Assembly: GCA_036657595.1 (NCBI GenBank)
Contig: JAVXFZ010000010.1
Location: 1 to 54,204, forward strand
DNA from: Odoribacter sp036657595
Lineage (GTDB): Bacteria > Bacteroidota > Bacteroidia > Bacteroidales > Marinifilaceae
DNA: 54,204 bases
Direction of reading: 5' to 3'
Under the pieces are notes generated by a model, which was given only the letters and a program-made list of their open reading frames with translations, searched no databases and was not told the DNA's origin. A program made the translations under genes and the position numbers. This document shows positions 15,636 to 24,898 of the stretch, piece by piece; within the stretch, counting starts at the first letter, position 1; each line of letters starts with the position of its first letter.

Positions 15636-17468
15636 TTATTCCTTATCATATAAACGTTTTAATAAATCTGTGCGACGTATTTTTCGAAGTATTTTTGTGA
15701 TGGGTTCTCGAAATTCTTTTTTATACCAGAAGAAGAACATATTTTGTTGTTTTTTCTCGTCTTCTGATTTTGAAGAATTGATTGGACGTAGCGAATAAGG
15801 ATGATAGCCGGTGTAGTACATTGTCGTCGCCAATGTCATCGGCGTGGGAGTAAAGTCTTGCACTTGTTCCAATCGAAAATCAAGATGTTTGGTGGCTATT
15901 GCCAATTCCGCCATATCTTCAGGTTTACAGCCCGGATGTGATGATATAAAATAAGGGATGATCTGTTCTTTCAGTTGATGTTTATGATTGATTTCATCGA
16001 AAATTGATTTCAATTGTTGGAATAATCGGAAAGAAGGTTTTCGCATCAAATGAAGCACTGAGTCTGCCGAATGTTCAGGTGCTACCTTTAAGCGTCCTGA
16101 TGTATGATAGCGGATGACTGTTTCTAAATATTCTTTATGTGTCTGATTGATACGTTTATCACTACTATCATTTAAACATAAATCATAGCGTATTCCTGAA
16201 CCAATAAAACAATGTTTGATTCCGGGATGCCTACGTGCGGAGGCATAGACGTGTAACAAGGGGGCGTGATCGGTATTCAGATTTTTGCAGATAGTCGGAT
16301 AGGCGCAGGATGCTCGCTTGCATTGCCGGCAAAGTGAAGCATCTTTACCTTGCATCGCGTACATATTGGCGGAAGGACCGCCTAAGTCGGTCACCGTACC
16401 TTTAAAATCAGGCATTTCTGTGATACGATCCAATTCTTGCAGAATGGATTCTTCGGAACGTGAAACAATAAATTTCCCCTGATGGGCAGAGATGGTACAA
16501 AAAGCACATCCACCAAAACAGCCTCGATGCATTGTTACAGAATGTCGGATCATATTATAGGCTGGTATCTCTTTCCCTTTATATCGAGGATGGGGAAGTC
16601 GGGTAAACGGGAGATGGTAGACAGCATCCAATTCTTTGGTATTTAGAGGTGGATAAGGTGGATTGACGATCACCTGTTGGTCACCAATGGATTGAATCAG
16701 TCGAGCGGCTTCAACACTATTGGATTCTTCTTCTATGTGTCGGAAATTTTCTGCGTGTTTTTTCTTTTCTTTTAAGCACGATTCGTGCGAATAGAGAATT
16801 ATGTTTCGCCATCTTTTGTTCGTAGCAACACTTTCATCCTCTTTTCGGAGTACAGCAGTTTGCGGAATATTGGTCAGGCTATTAAATGGAATACCTTTTT
16901 GTAACATCTTGCAAATATCTGTTAGCGGCTTTTCACCCATACCGTATATCAGCATATCTGCTTTGCTCTCAAAAAGGATGGAGGGTTTTAGGGTATCGTT
17001 CCAATAGTCGTAATGACTAAGTCGTCGGAGAGATGCCTCAATGCCTCCGATGATTACAGGAATATCGGGATATAATTTTTTCAGGATTCCTGTATAGACA
17101 ATAGTAGGCATATCCGGTCGTGCTCCCGCTCGTCCATCAGGGGTATAGGCATCATCCGAGCGTTTCCTTTTGGCTGCGGTGTAATGATTGACCATAGAGT
17201 CCATACTGCCTGCACTGATACCAAAGAACAATCGGGGAGTTCCTAATTTGCGAAAATCACGTAAATCATCTTGCCAGTTTGGTTGGGGAACGATGGCTAC
17301 TTTTAGTCCTAACGATTCTAAAAGTCTGCCAATGACGGCTGCACCGAAAGATGGATGGTCTACATAGGCATCCCCGGAAAACAAGATGACATCCAAATAT
17401 TCCCATCCGCGTTCTTTCACTTCTTTGACAGAAGTGGGGAGCCATTGCAATTGTTCGTTTGTATTCAT
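15636..17468 (-). CDS. YgiQ-family radical SAM protein
   Basis: Large radical SAM protein of 610 residues. The [4Fe-4S] motif is CFGGCAFC (C317, C321, C324), preceded by a 300-residue UPF0313 N-terminal domain with PDIPVIIGGIEASLRRLSHYDYW and followed by the GGPSANMYAMQG block and a DFTPTPMT block near the C-terminus. A cysteine-rich segment (CRQCKRASCAYPTIC) may hold a second cluster. The reaction of YgiQ is not firmly established. It is divergent from rimO, another radical SAM gene, with facing promoters in the shared intergenic region. Confidence 0.9.
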   Translation of the reverse strand: MNTNEQLQWLPTSVKEVKERGWEYLDVILFSGDAYVDHPSFGAAVIGRLLESLGLKVAIVPQPNWQDDLRDFRKLGTPRLFFGISAGSMDSMVNHYTAAKRKRSDDAYTPDGRAGARPDMPTIVYTGILKKLYPDIPVIIGGIEASLRRLSHYDYWNDTLKPSILFESKADMLIYGMGEKPLTDICKMLQKGIPFNSLTNIPQTAVLRKEDESVATNKRWRNIILYSHESCLKEKKKHAENFRHIEEESNSVEAARLIQSIGDQQVIVNPPYPPLNTKELDAVYHLPFTRLPHPRYKGKEIPAYNMIRHSVTMHRGCFGGCAFCTISAHQGKFIVSRSEESILQELDRITEMPDFKGTVTDLGGPSANMYAMQGKDASLCRQCKRASCAYPTICKNLNTDHAPLLHVYASARRHPGIKHCFIGSGIRYDLCLNDSSDKRINQTHKEYLETVIRYHTSGRLKVAPEHSADSVLHLMRKPSFRLFQQLKSIFDEINHKHQLKEQIIPYFISSHPGCKPEDMAELAIATKHLDFRLEQVQDFTPTPMTLATTMYYTGYHPYSLRPINSSKSEDEKKQQNMFFFWYKKEFREPITKILRKIRRTDLLKRLYDKE

Positions 17469-17558
17469 TTTTTATAGATCAGTAACGCTATATCTTTTAA
17501 CGTTTTAAATGAGTTTTTTCAAGGAGTTTATAAAGCAATAAATAAGTCAACGGGCTTA

Positions 17559-17591
17559 TTTGGACAAAGATAGTGTTTTTTTGTACCTTTG
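17559..17591 (+). promoter_or_regulatory. Promoter of rimO (TTTG-N21-TACCTTTG)
   Basis: TTTG at 17559-17562 and TACCTTTG at 17584-17591 are separated by 21 bp. The leader to the ATG at 17693 would be about 95 nt. Confidence 0.6.
17565..17572 (-). promoter_or_regulatory. -7 box for the YgiQ-family gene
   Basis: TATCTTTG on the minus strand, matching TAnnTTTG, about 97 bp before the ATG at 17468. It overlaps the rimO promoter region, so the divergent genes share control DNA. Confidence 0.5.
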
Positions 17592-17692
17592 CAGTTCAAA
17601 AAAAATCGAAAACGTTTAAAAGGTTCAAAATGGGAGAATTTTGAAATACCTTTTAGGCTGTTTGAATTGTTCTACTTGTTTATGCAGTGAAT

Positions 17693-18985
17693 ATGAAAAA
17701 AGTAAATATTATCAGTTTAGGTTGCTCTAAAAATCTGATCGACACAGAATTGTTATTGAAACAATTGGATAAAGCTGGGTATGTGACGGAGAAGGATATG
17801 GAAAATTCAGATGCGGAGGTTGTGATCATTAATACTTGTGGTTTTATCGGTGACGCAAAGGAAGAGTCGATAAATACGATTTTTGAACAAGTGGAGCGTA
17901 AGAATGAAGGTCTCGTCAAGCAGATATATGTGATGGGTTGTTTATCACAACGTTATAGGTATGAATTGAAAGTAGAGCTTCCGGAGGTAGATGCTTTTTT
18001 CGGTAAATTCGATTGGAAAGGTGTATTAGAGAAAATGGGAGAACATTTTGATGAAAGCATTCGAAATCAGCGATTGCTGACAACTCCTTCGCATTATGCT
18101 TATTTGAAAATCTCAGAAGGATGTAATCGCACTTGTTCCTATTGTGCCATTCCAATTATAACTGGAAAACATAAATCCAGAGATTTTGAAGAACTGTTAG
18201 ATGAATGTCGTCAACTTGTTAAAGGTGGGGTAAAAGAAATATTGGTCGTTGCGCAGGATTTGACTTACTACGGTATGGATTTGTATGGTAAAAACAGATT
18301 GGCGGAATTGATCAGTCGAATGGCGGATATAGAGGGATTGGAATGGATTAGGTTACATTATGCTTATCCTACCGGATTTCCTATGGAGTTATTAACTGTG
18401 ATGCGTGAGCGTACCAATGTGTGTAAATACTTGGATATTGCTTTGCAACATTGTAGTGATCGGATGCTGAAACGAATGCGAAGAGGGATTACAAAGCAAC
18501 AAACAATAGACCTGATACGTAGAATCCGTCAAGAAGTACCGGGCATTTTTATCCGTACCACATTGATGTGCGGACATCCCGGAGAAACGGCGGAAGATTT
18601 TGAAGAGCTTTGTCAATTTGTGCAGGAGATGAAATTTGAACGATTGGGAATATTTTCTTATTCACACGAAGAAGATACCTATTGCGATGAAAATTATAAA
18701 GATGATGTTCCGAAAAATACTAAACAAGAAAGAGCGGAACGTATAATGGAATTGCAAGCAGGAATATCTCAAGAATTAAATCGTCCATTAATCGGTCAAA
18801 CACTTCGGGTATTGATTGACCGGAAAGAAGACGATCTGTATATTGGGCGTACTGAATATGATTCTCCTGAAGTTGATCCAGAGGTTTTGGTGAATAGTGA
18901 TAATGAATTGAAAATCGGTGAATTCTATCAAGTGAAAATTACCGGATCAGATGAATACGATTTATATGCGATTGCGTGTCAATAA
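17693..18985 (+). CDS. rimO: Ribosomal protein S12 methylthiotransferase RimO
   Basis: Radical SAM methylthiotransferase that modifies the conserved aspartate of ribosomal protein S12. The 430-residue protein has the three order-defining parts: an N-terminal MTTase domain with cluster cysteines C11 (LGCSKN), C49 (NTCGF) and C83 (MGCLSQ); a radical SAM domain with CNRTCSYC (C144, C148, C151); and a C-terminal TRAM-like beta domain. SLGCSKNLID is specific for RimO rather than MiaB. The ATG at 17693 is preferred to a GTG two codons upstream. Confidence 0.96.
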   Translation: MKKVNIISLGCSKNLIDTELLLKQLDKAGYVTEKDMENSDAEVVIINTCGFIGDAKEESINTIFEQVERKNEGLVKQIYVMGCLSQRYRYELKVELPEVDAFFGKFDWKGVLEKMGEHFDESIRNQRLLTTPSHYAYLKISEGCNRTCSYCAIPIITGKHKSRDFEELLDECRQLVKGGVKEILVVAQDLTYYGMDLYGKNRLAELISRMADIEGLEWIRLHYAYPTGFPMELLTVMRERTNVCKYLDIALQHCSDRMLKRMRRGITKQQTIDLIRRIRQEVPGIFIRTTLMCGHPGETAEDFEELCQFVQEMKFERLGIFSYSHEEDTYCDENYKDDVPKNTKQERAERIMELQAGISQELNRPLIGQTLRVLIDRKEDDLYIGRTEYDSPEVDPEVLVNSDNELKIGEFYQVKITGSDEYDLYAIACQ

Positions 18986-19022
18986 GAATATGATATATAA
19001 ATTAAAATAAAAATAGAAAAGG

Positions 19023-19793
19023 ATGAAAAATGTAAATTTAATAATGATTGCCCTGTTGGTAATGTTTTCAGGATGTAAGAGTATGGATAACTCTCTTATT
19101 TTGCTTAGGGCACACGAATGGGAATTAAAATCTATGACGGAAAATAATATGGTTTTAACAAATCCTCGTCAACTGCCTACGTTAGAATTTAGTGATAGCA
19201 CTGCAGTGTATGGTTCTGCCGGATGTAATCGTTTTTTCGCTACTTACACGGTGGGAGAAAAGGGAATGATAACAATTAAACCGGGTGGATCTACAATGAT
19301 GTTTTGTCCGGATATGCAATTTGAAGATGCTTATCTAAAAGCTTTGAACGAAGTGAAAAACTATACGATTAAAGACAATGAATTACAGTTGAAAGATGAT
19401 GCAGGGAAATTAATGATTGTCTATGGAGTTGTTGATACATTAAAGAAAGTCGGTGTAGCCGGTGGGGATCACGGATGTAATGCGAGTGCCGGTTATACGT
19501 GGTCGGAAGTTCGTCAGAATTGTATTCGTATATTTGAAGAAGGAATAAAATTTATTGCCGTTGGCGGTCAGGATACCACTTTAGCTGCTTATGTTGTATT
19601 TGCTGCTGATTCATTACAAGCGGAGGCTTTTGTACCGGATAGCGAAATTCATCCTATACTTGATCGTCGTTCTTTGCCCAATGGTGGTTTTGCTTGGAAT
19701 CAGGAGGACGATGATACTCTTAACGTACGTTTGATGGATGGGAGATGGATTATCGAAAAACGCGGTAAAGTGATCTATTCACAGGCAAAATAA
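19023..19793 (+). CDS. Lipoprotein with META/HslJ domain and a second unknown domain
   Basis: Lipoprotein of 256 residues with lipobox FSGC (C18). Residues about 30-137 form a META domain (HslJ-like): HEWELKSM, SAGCNRFFATY and the MMFCPDMQFEDAYLKAL block are typical. META domains occur in heat-shock and envelope proteins of unclear function. The remaining 115 residues hold a separate beta-rich domain with a pair of cysteines (HGCNASAGYTWS and RQNCIR) seen in Bacteroidales lipoproteins; I do not recognise its role. It starts 37 bp after rimO and is probably in the same transcript. Confidence 0.78.
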   Translation: MKNVNLIMIALLVMFSGCKSMDNSLILLRAHEWELKSMTENNMVLTNPRQLPTLEFSDSTAVYGSAGCNRFFATYTVGEKGMITIKPGGSTMMFCPDMQFEDAYLKALNEVKNYTIKDNELQLKDDAGKLMIVYGVVDTLKKVGVAGGDHGCNASAGYTWSEVRQNCIRIFEEGIKFIAVGGQDTTLAAYVVFAADSLQAEAFVPDSEIHPILDRRSLPNGGFAWNQEDDDTLNVRLMDGRWIIEKRGKVIYSQAK

Positions 19794-19841
19794 GAGATAC
19801 TGTTTGAGAGAATATTTTAAATAACGTCCAATAATTGCGGG

Positions 19842-20156
19842 ATGGAATTTTTAGAAACATATCATTTGGGAGGATTAGCAATAGGAATGGCAACCTTTCT
19901 GATTATCGGATTATTTCATCCGATTGTGGTCAAGTGTGAATATTATTGGGGGACCCGTTGTTGGTGGCTATTTCTATTGTTAGGTTTAGTAGGTGTTGTC
20001 GGAGCATTGTTGGTCAGTCATCTTTTTTGGTCTTCATTGCTTGGTGTATTTTCCTTTTCATCCTTTTGGACTATTCTTGAAATATTTGAGCAAAAAGGTC
20101 GCGTACAGAAAGGTTGGTTTCCGATGAATCCCAAACGAAAAGATGAATACAAATAA
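19842..20156 (+). CDS. DUF4491 family membrane protein
   Basis: Small membrane protein of 104 residues with three hydrophobic helices (about 10-28, 42-60, 62-80) and a charged C-terminus ending in NPKRKDEYK. The family pattern GLFHPIVVKCEYYWGTRCWW and the closing WTILEIFEQKGRVQKGWFP block match DUF4491, a Bacteroidetes family of unknown function. It lies between the META lipoprotein and the thioesterase, all on one strand with short gaps. Confidence 0.75.
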   Translation: MEFLETYHLGGLAIGMATFLIIGLFHPIVVKCEYYWGTRCWWLFLLLGLVGVVGALLVSHLFWSSLLGVFSFSSFWTILEIFEQKGRVQKGWFPMNPKRKDEYK

Positions 20157-20226
20157 TGGATATTTCTGTACCATAAAATTGGAAACAGTCTTTACAATGT
20201 GCATTTAGCCAATAGTTTTAGAATTT

Positions 20227-20646
20227 ATGACAGACTATTTACAACAATTAAACGAAATTTGCCGTGCTACTTTAGTCGAGCATCTTGGTATGGAATTTAC
20301 GGCAGCCGGAGAAGGATGGTTGGAAGCAAAAATGCCAATAGATCATCGTACTTGCCGTCCGGACGGTGCATTGCACGGTGGTGCAAATATGGCATTGGCG
20401 GAAACCGTTGGTGGGGCATTGAGTTCAATGTCTATGTCTGAGGAAATGCGTTTCAAGGTTTTCGGTATTGAGGTCAATGGGAATCACATAAAACAGGCAC
20501 AGGGACACTACGTTATTGCACGAGGGACCTTTCTTCATAAAGGCAGACGCTCACACGTTGTCAATGTAGAAATACGCGATGAATTTGGTACAATCGTAAC
20601 TGTAAACCGTGTGACCAATATGATATTGATAGACCATCAGTCATAA
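20227..20646 (+). CDS. Hotdog-fold thioesterase, PaaI/MenI type
   Basis: Acyl-CoA thioesterase of 139 residues. The catalytic loop DGALHGGANMALAETVGG (about 39-56) is the PaaI/EntH/MenI signature: the His-Gly-Gly turn positions the thioester carbonyl and the following glutamate is the general base. GIEVNGNHIKQAQG and ARGTFLHKGRRSHVVNVEI are further family strands. In menaquinone-making bacteria this group includes 1,4-dihydroxy-2-naphthoyl-CoA hydrolase; no other men gene is visible here, so MenI is only a possibility. Confidence 0.8.
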   Translation: MTDYLQQLNEICRATLVEHLGMEFTAAGEGWLEAKMPIDHRTCRPDGALHGGANMALAETVGGALSSMSMSEEMRFKVFGIEVNGNHIKQAQGHYVIARGTFLHKGRRSHVVNVEIRDEFGTIVTVNRVTNMILIDHQS

Positions 20647-20658
20647 ACAAACAAAAAA

Positions 20659-20703
20659 GAACGAGTAGTGCTGGATGATATAATACCCCTTTGCTACTCG
20701 TTC
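20659..20703. terminator. Hairpin between convergent thioesterase and sulfotransferase genes
   Basis: GAACGAGTAG (20659-20668) pairs perfectly with CTACTCGTTC (20694-20703) around a 25-nt loop. T-rich sequence follows on the plus strand (about 20706-20720). It can serve the plus-strand gene; on the minus strand it lies just beyond the sulfotransferase stop. Confidence 0.65.
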
Positions 20704-20725
20704 CTTATTTTTCGTTTTTTACGAT

Positions 20726-21841
20726 TTACTTTTCACTGAGCTCATATCCCCATTGTTGTAGGGCAAAATCCCAATATTTTTCAACTAATTCCACTGTTCG
20801 GGCTTCGTATTTATAAGCATTTTTCTTATAACCTTTCTTTTTATTCAAATAAGAGGCTATACCTGCTTCGGCTTCTTTAAAACCGGATAATGAAAGAGTT
20901 TCATATATTTTCCGGGTCATTTCCATCGCATTTGCTTCAAAATCCTCAAACTTAATTTCAATCAGATTCCCTGCCGGAATCAATTTTTTATCTTCTTCAT
21001 ACTTGCGATACAGGCGGGTATAAATATCCAGAATATTCGATTCAATTTCTTCGTCCGGCATCTGCTGTAATTGTAACGACTTGATTGTATTGGTAAAGAA
21101 ACTGCGGGTAGACTCAAAAACCGTATAAGGATTGCGCATCAAATAGATAAACTTAGCATTGGGGAACATTTCAAGTATTTCTTTCACTTTCCCTGTATGC
21201 GGTGGATTCTTGGATAAAAACTGAGAGCCTTTCGTATTCCAAAGTGAAATCTTCATCAATTTTATAAAAGTGTCTTTAAAAATCTGATGTTCTTCCTCGC
21301 TTGCTTTTGTCATTGTAAGGAAACGGTCACAGTACTCCTGCATATTCTTTGGTAAAAACCAAAAATTATAATAGGAGCAGGGCATCATATTTGAAAGGGC
21401 AAATTCTTCTTCCTGTGGCAGATCCACATTCAATTCCATATTATCCGTAGGGCGTTTATCCGGCATCAGCCACGCCATTGTTTTCTTGAAAAAAGGCTGT
21501 CCCCACAACATCAGATGCGGGAATACCGTTTGATAGGTGGTGGTATATCCAAAATGTGAATCGTGTGCCAACACATTATGAACAAAAGTAGTACCGCTAC
21601 GCCAATGTCCAAGGATAAACACCGGTTCCATATTCATCGGTAGATCCTTCAGGCGTTTATTATATCTTCTGTCCTGAATGGGCTTCAATAGACTTAAAAG
21701 TCGGCATACTGCCTTTGTCAGTTGATATTTGGTATGATAAGCTTTATCAATCGTTTGTCCTTTTGTAATACCATTAAATGTTTTCCAATCTGCTCCAACC
21801 AATGTATTGACCGGCAACTTTTGAAATTCAAGTACTCCCAT
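20726..21841 (-). CDS. PAPS-dependent sulfotransferase
   Basis: Predicted enzyme that moves sulfate from PAPS to an acceptor, giving a sulfate ester and pAp. The 371-residue protein has the 5'-phosphosulfate loop GHWRSGTTFVH (about 78-88) and the 3'-phosphate motif RNPYTVFESTRSFF (about 236-249), both typical of the Sulfotransfer_3 family. No signal peptide, so it acts in the cytoplasm. It is the last gene of an operon that makes PAPS; its ATG directly abuts the cysN stop. This layout matches the B. thetaiotaomicron cluster whose enzyme sulfonates steroids and bile-acid-like lipids (established knowledge). The acceptor used by this protein is inferred, not shown. Confidence 0.85.
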   Translation of the reverse strand: MGVLEFQKLPVNTLVGADWKTFNGITKGQTIDKAYHTKYQLTKAVCRLLSLLKPIQDRRYNKRLKDLPMNMEPVFILGHWRSGTTFVHNVLAHDSHFGYTTTYQTVFPHLMLWGQPFFKKTMAWLMPDKRPTDNMELNVDLPQEEEFALSNMMPCSYYNFWFLPKNMQEYCDRFLTMTKASEEEHQIFKDTFIKLMKISLWNTKGSQFLSKNPPHTGKVKEILEMFPNAKFIYLMRNPYTVFESTRSFFTNTIKSLQLQQMPDEEIESNILDIYTRLYRKYEEDKKLIPAGNLIEIKFEDFEANAMEMTRKIYETLSLSGFKEAEAGIASYLNKKKGYKKNAYKYEARTVELVEKYWDFALQQWGYELSEK

Positions 21842-23281
21842 TTATTTCACAATTTTTATGGCGATACCTTGTCGCTCTAATTCTTTGCAAATTTTCTCAA
21901 CGGCATCACAATGTTCCATCCCAATACCAAGTTTTTTCAAATTAATTTCCGGTAATTCTTCCGCTTGTATCTCCTTTTGGTTCACTCGGTCGATAATCAT
22001 ACCTACGGCGCACGTATTATTTGTAATCGGATCAATCAGAATAAAAGCCCCCGTATTCTTATTTTTTTGATAAGGGTCAAAGAAGAGCGGTTTATTGGAA
22101 GTAAACACCACGCGGGCGATCTCATTTAATTCCATCGCTTGGCTTGGTGATTGCTCCATTGTATTCACATTCACTTTATAACGAATCCGTTCAATTTTTA
22201 CTCGTGTCAGATTCGTCGTATGCTTGATAAAAAACTGTTGTTCCGGATCCATTCTGCTTTCATCCATCCACACCAACATTGCCTCAAAATTTCGGTCTAT
22301 GCACGGTAGATTATCGGGATGCACCAACATCTCTCCACGAGAAATATCAATTTCGTCTTCTAACGTAATCGTAATCGCTTCCGGCGGGAAAGCGTATGCT
22401 TGTTCGCCATTATAAGTGACGATTGATTTCACGCGCGATCTTTTCATAGAGGGGAGGGCAACCACTTCGTCACCTTTGTGCACAATGCCGGAGGCAACCG
22501 TACTACTGAATCCTCTAAAATCAAGATTTGGACGGAGTACATTTTGTATCGGATAGCGAAAATCTTTGAAATTCTTATCGCTGTCGATATGCACCGTTTC
22601 TAAAAATTCGAGTAATGGTTTTCCGGTGTACCAACCCATATTGACCGATTGTTCTACCACATTATCTCCTCTCAGTGCAGATAGGGGTACGCACACAATA
22701 TCCGGGATGCCCAGCGGTTCTGCAAATTTGCGGTAATCGTTGACAATTTGGTTAAATACCTCCTCTTTGTAATCCACCAAATCCATTTTATTGACTGCCA
22801 ACACCACGTGCTGAATCCCCAACAAAGACACTAAATAAGTATGTCGGCGTGTTTGGGTAATCACTCCCGTGCGGGCATCCACTAAAATAATAGCCAAGTT
22901 AGCCGTTGAACCACCGGTAATCATATTTCGGGTATACTGTTCGTGTCCCGGAGTATCGGCAATAATAAATTTCCGTTTATTGGTAGAAAAATAGCGGTAA
23001 GCCACATCAATCGTAATACCTTGTTCCCGTTCTGCTTTCAGACCGTCAAGCAACAAAGCATAGTCAATTTCCTCACCTGCATTGCCGTAACGTTTGGTAT
23101 CTCTCTCCAAAGCGTCCAATTGATCCTCATACAGTTTTTTACTATCGAAAAGCAATCGCCCGATCAGTGTTGATTTTCCGTCATCCACCGATCCTGCTGT
23201 CAGTAATCTCAGCAGATCTTTTTTCTCATCTTGATCGAGAAATTCCTTTATATTTAATTTTTCCATTGAGTCTTTCGTCAT
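21842..23281 (-). CDS. cysN: Sulfate adenylyltransferase subunit 1 (GTPase)
   Basis: Regulatory GTPase of ATP sulfurylase; GTP hydrolysis drives formation of adenosine 5'-phosphosulfate (APS) by CysD. The 479-residue protein is EF-Tu-like: P-loop GSVDDGKST (about 30-38), G3 DTPGHEQY, G4 NKMD, then two beta-barrel domains. No fused APS-kinase domain is present, in agreement with the separate cysC. An ATG five codons downstream (23266) is an alternative start. It sits between cysD (39-bp gap) and the sulfotransferase (no gap). Confidence 0.95.
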   Translation of the reverse strand: MTKDSMEKLNIKEFLDQDEKKDLLRLLTAGSVDDGKSTLIGRLLFDSKKLYEDQLDALERDTKRYGNAGEEIDYALLLDGLKAEREQGITIDVAYRYFSTNKRKFIIADTPGHEQYTRNMITGGSTANLAIILVDARTGVITQTRRHTYLVSLLGIQHVVLAVNKMDLVDYKEEVFNQIVNDYRKFAEPLGIPDIVCVPLSALRGDNVVEQSVNMGWYTGKPLLEFLETVHIDSDKNFKDFRYPIQNVLRPNLDFRGFSSTVASGIVHKGDEVVALPSMKRSRVKSIVTYNGEQAYAFPPEAITITLEDEIDISRGEMLVHPDNLPCIDRNFEAMLVWMDESRMDPEQQFFIKHTTNLTRVKIERIRYKVNVNTMEQSPSQAMELNEIARVVFTSNKPLFFDPYQKNKNTGAFILIDPITNNTCAVGMIIDRVNQKEIQAEELPEINLKKLGIGMEHCDAVEKICKELERQGIAIKIVK

Positions 23282-23320
23282 TAATCGTTACTCGTTTTTT
23301 ATCTTTAATATCCAAAGAAA

Positions 23321-24232
23321 TTAAAAATATCCCTCTCTCTTCTTCTGTTCCATACTTGCATCTTGGTCAAAGTCGATGACACGGGTGGTACGTTCCGACT
23401 TAGTGGTAGTCATCATTTCCTCCACAATCTTCTCTATCGTATCGGCTTCCGATTCCACAGCACCCGTCAAAGGCCAACATCCCAAGGTTCTAAAGCGCAC
23501 ATTCCTCATTTTCACCTTTGCCCGGTACTCTTCCGGCAGACGTTCATCGTCCGGCATAATCAGATTGCCGTCTATTTCCACAATAGGGCGGGGTTTTGCA
23601 AAATAAAGCGGTACGATGGGAATATTCTCCATCCGGATATACTGCCAAATGTCCAATTCCGTCCAATTTGAAAGCGGGAACACCCGGATAGACTCTCCCT
23701 TGTGCACCCGTGCATTATATAGATTCCACAATTCAGGTCGCTGATTCTTTGGGTCCCATTGGTGGAACTTATCGCGAAAAGAATAGATACGTTCCTTCGC
23801 TCGTGATTTCTCTTCATCTCGCCGTGCGCCACCGAAAGCCGCATCGAATTTATACTGATCCAACGCGTGCAACAATGCCTGAGTTTTCATTAAATCCGTA
23901 TGCACTTTACTACCGTGTGTAAAAGGTCCGACACCTTCGTGAAACCCTTTCATATTTGATTCTACAATCAGATCCCAATTATTCTCTTTCGCATATTTAT
24001 CGCGAAATTCAATCATCTCCTTAAATTTCCACTTTGAATCAATGTGCATCAATGGAAAAGGCACTTTGCCGGGATAAAAGGCTTTCTCAGCCAAACGAAC
24101 CATTACGGAAGAATCTTTTCCGATCGAATAAAGCATCACCGGATTTTCAAATTCTGCCACCACTTCACGGATGATGTGGATGGATTCTGCTTCCAGTTCT
24201 TTTAAGTGACTTAATTTATATTCAGGCATCAT
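23321..24232 (-). CDS. cysD: Sulfate adenylyltransferase subunit 2
   Basis: Catalytic subunit of ATP sulfurylase, making APS from ATP and sulfate. The 303-residue protein belongs to the PAPS-reductase-like N-type ATP pyrophosphatase fold: YSIGKDSSVM (about 35-44) is the PP-loop. GGARRDEEKSRAKERIYSFRD and WDPKNQRPELWN are CysD-specific blocks and the C-terminus ends near QKKREGYF. Two successive ATG codons begin the gene. Its neighbours are cysC (38 bp upstream) and cysN. Confidence 0.96.
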   Translation of the reverse strand: MMPEYKLSHLKELEAESIHIIREVVAEFENPVMLYSIGKDSSVMVRLAEKAFYPGKVPFPLMHIDSKWKFKEMIEFRDKYAKENNWDLIVESNMKGFHEGVGPFTHGSKVHTDLMKTQALLHALDQYKFDAAFGGARRDEEKSRAKERIYSFRDKFHQWDPKNQRPELWNLYNARVHKGESIRVFPLSNWTELDIWQYIRMENIPIVPLYFAKPRPIVEIDGNLIMPDDERLPEEYRAKVKMRNVRFRTLGCWPLTGAVESEADTIEKIVEEMMTTTKSERTTRVIDFDQDASMEQKKREGYF

Positions 24233-24270
24233 ATTAATAGATTAAAATCGGAAAAGATTGATCTCCTCCT

Positions 24271-24885
24271 TCATTTGTCAAAAGTAATTTTAGGATAAAT
24301 GGCATCCAGCAGTATTTTTACTGATTTTTCCAATGATTGTTCGGAAGTATCAATCGAAATGAATGCATCTTCCGGCGATTCGAAAGGAGAGGAGATACCG
24401 GTAAAATCTTTGATTTCTCCCCGTCGGGCTTTTGCATACAGACCTTTCACATCACGTTTTTCGCAAGCCTCCAACGGTGTACTGACATACACTTCCAGAA
24501 AATCATCCGGTCCGATAATATTGGCTGCCATCCGGCGAATAGCGTTCGTCGGACTGATAAATGCAGCAATGGTCACAATCCCGCAGTCAACAAATAACTT
24601 TGATACTTCGGCGATGCGTCGGATATTTTCCGTTCGGTCGGCATCCGAAAATCCCAAATTATTGTTAATTCCACTACGAATATTATCACCGTCCAAGATA
24701 CGGCACAATAAACCCCGTTGATACAACTCTCTTTCCAGCGCAATAGCCAGCGTACTCTTTCCGGAACCGGACAAGCCGGTGAACCAGATCATTATACCTT
24801 TTTGTTTCAATAACGCTTCACGGTCTGACCGTTGCAATGTTCTTTCAAAAATCGGATATATATTATCGCTCATTTCGTATGGCAT
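24271..24885 (-). CDS. cysC: Adenylyl-sulfate (APS) kinase
   Basis: Phosphorylates APS to PAPS, the sulfate donor. The 204-residue protein has P-loop GLSGSGKST (37-45), the DGDNIRSGINNNLGFS substrate block, AFISPTNAIRRMA, and FLEVYVSTPLEACEKRDVKGLYAKAR. All are characteristic of CysC. The gap to cysQ is only 13 bp. An ATG four codons later is possible as a start. Confidence 0.96.
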   Translation of the reverse strand: MPYEMSDNIYPIFERTLQRSDREALLKQKGIMIWFTGLSGSGKSTLAIALERELYQRGLLCRILDGDNIRSGINNNLGFSDADRTENIRRIAEVSKLFVDCGIVTIAAFISPTNAIRRMAANIIGPDDFLEVYVSTPLEACEKRDVKGLYAKARRGEIKDFTGISSPFESPEDAFISIDTSEQSLEKSVKILLDAIYPKITFDK

Positions 24886-24898
24886 TAATAATGAATCA

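Larger units (their letters stand above)
17494..17622. repeat. Inverted repeat flanking the ygiQ/rimO divergent promoters
   Basis: CTTTTAACGTTTT (17494-17506) and AAAACGTTTAAAAG (17609-17622) are reverse complements apart from one extra base. One copy lies in each divergent leader. AT-rich, so the match may be partly chance. Confidence 0.35.
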
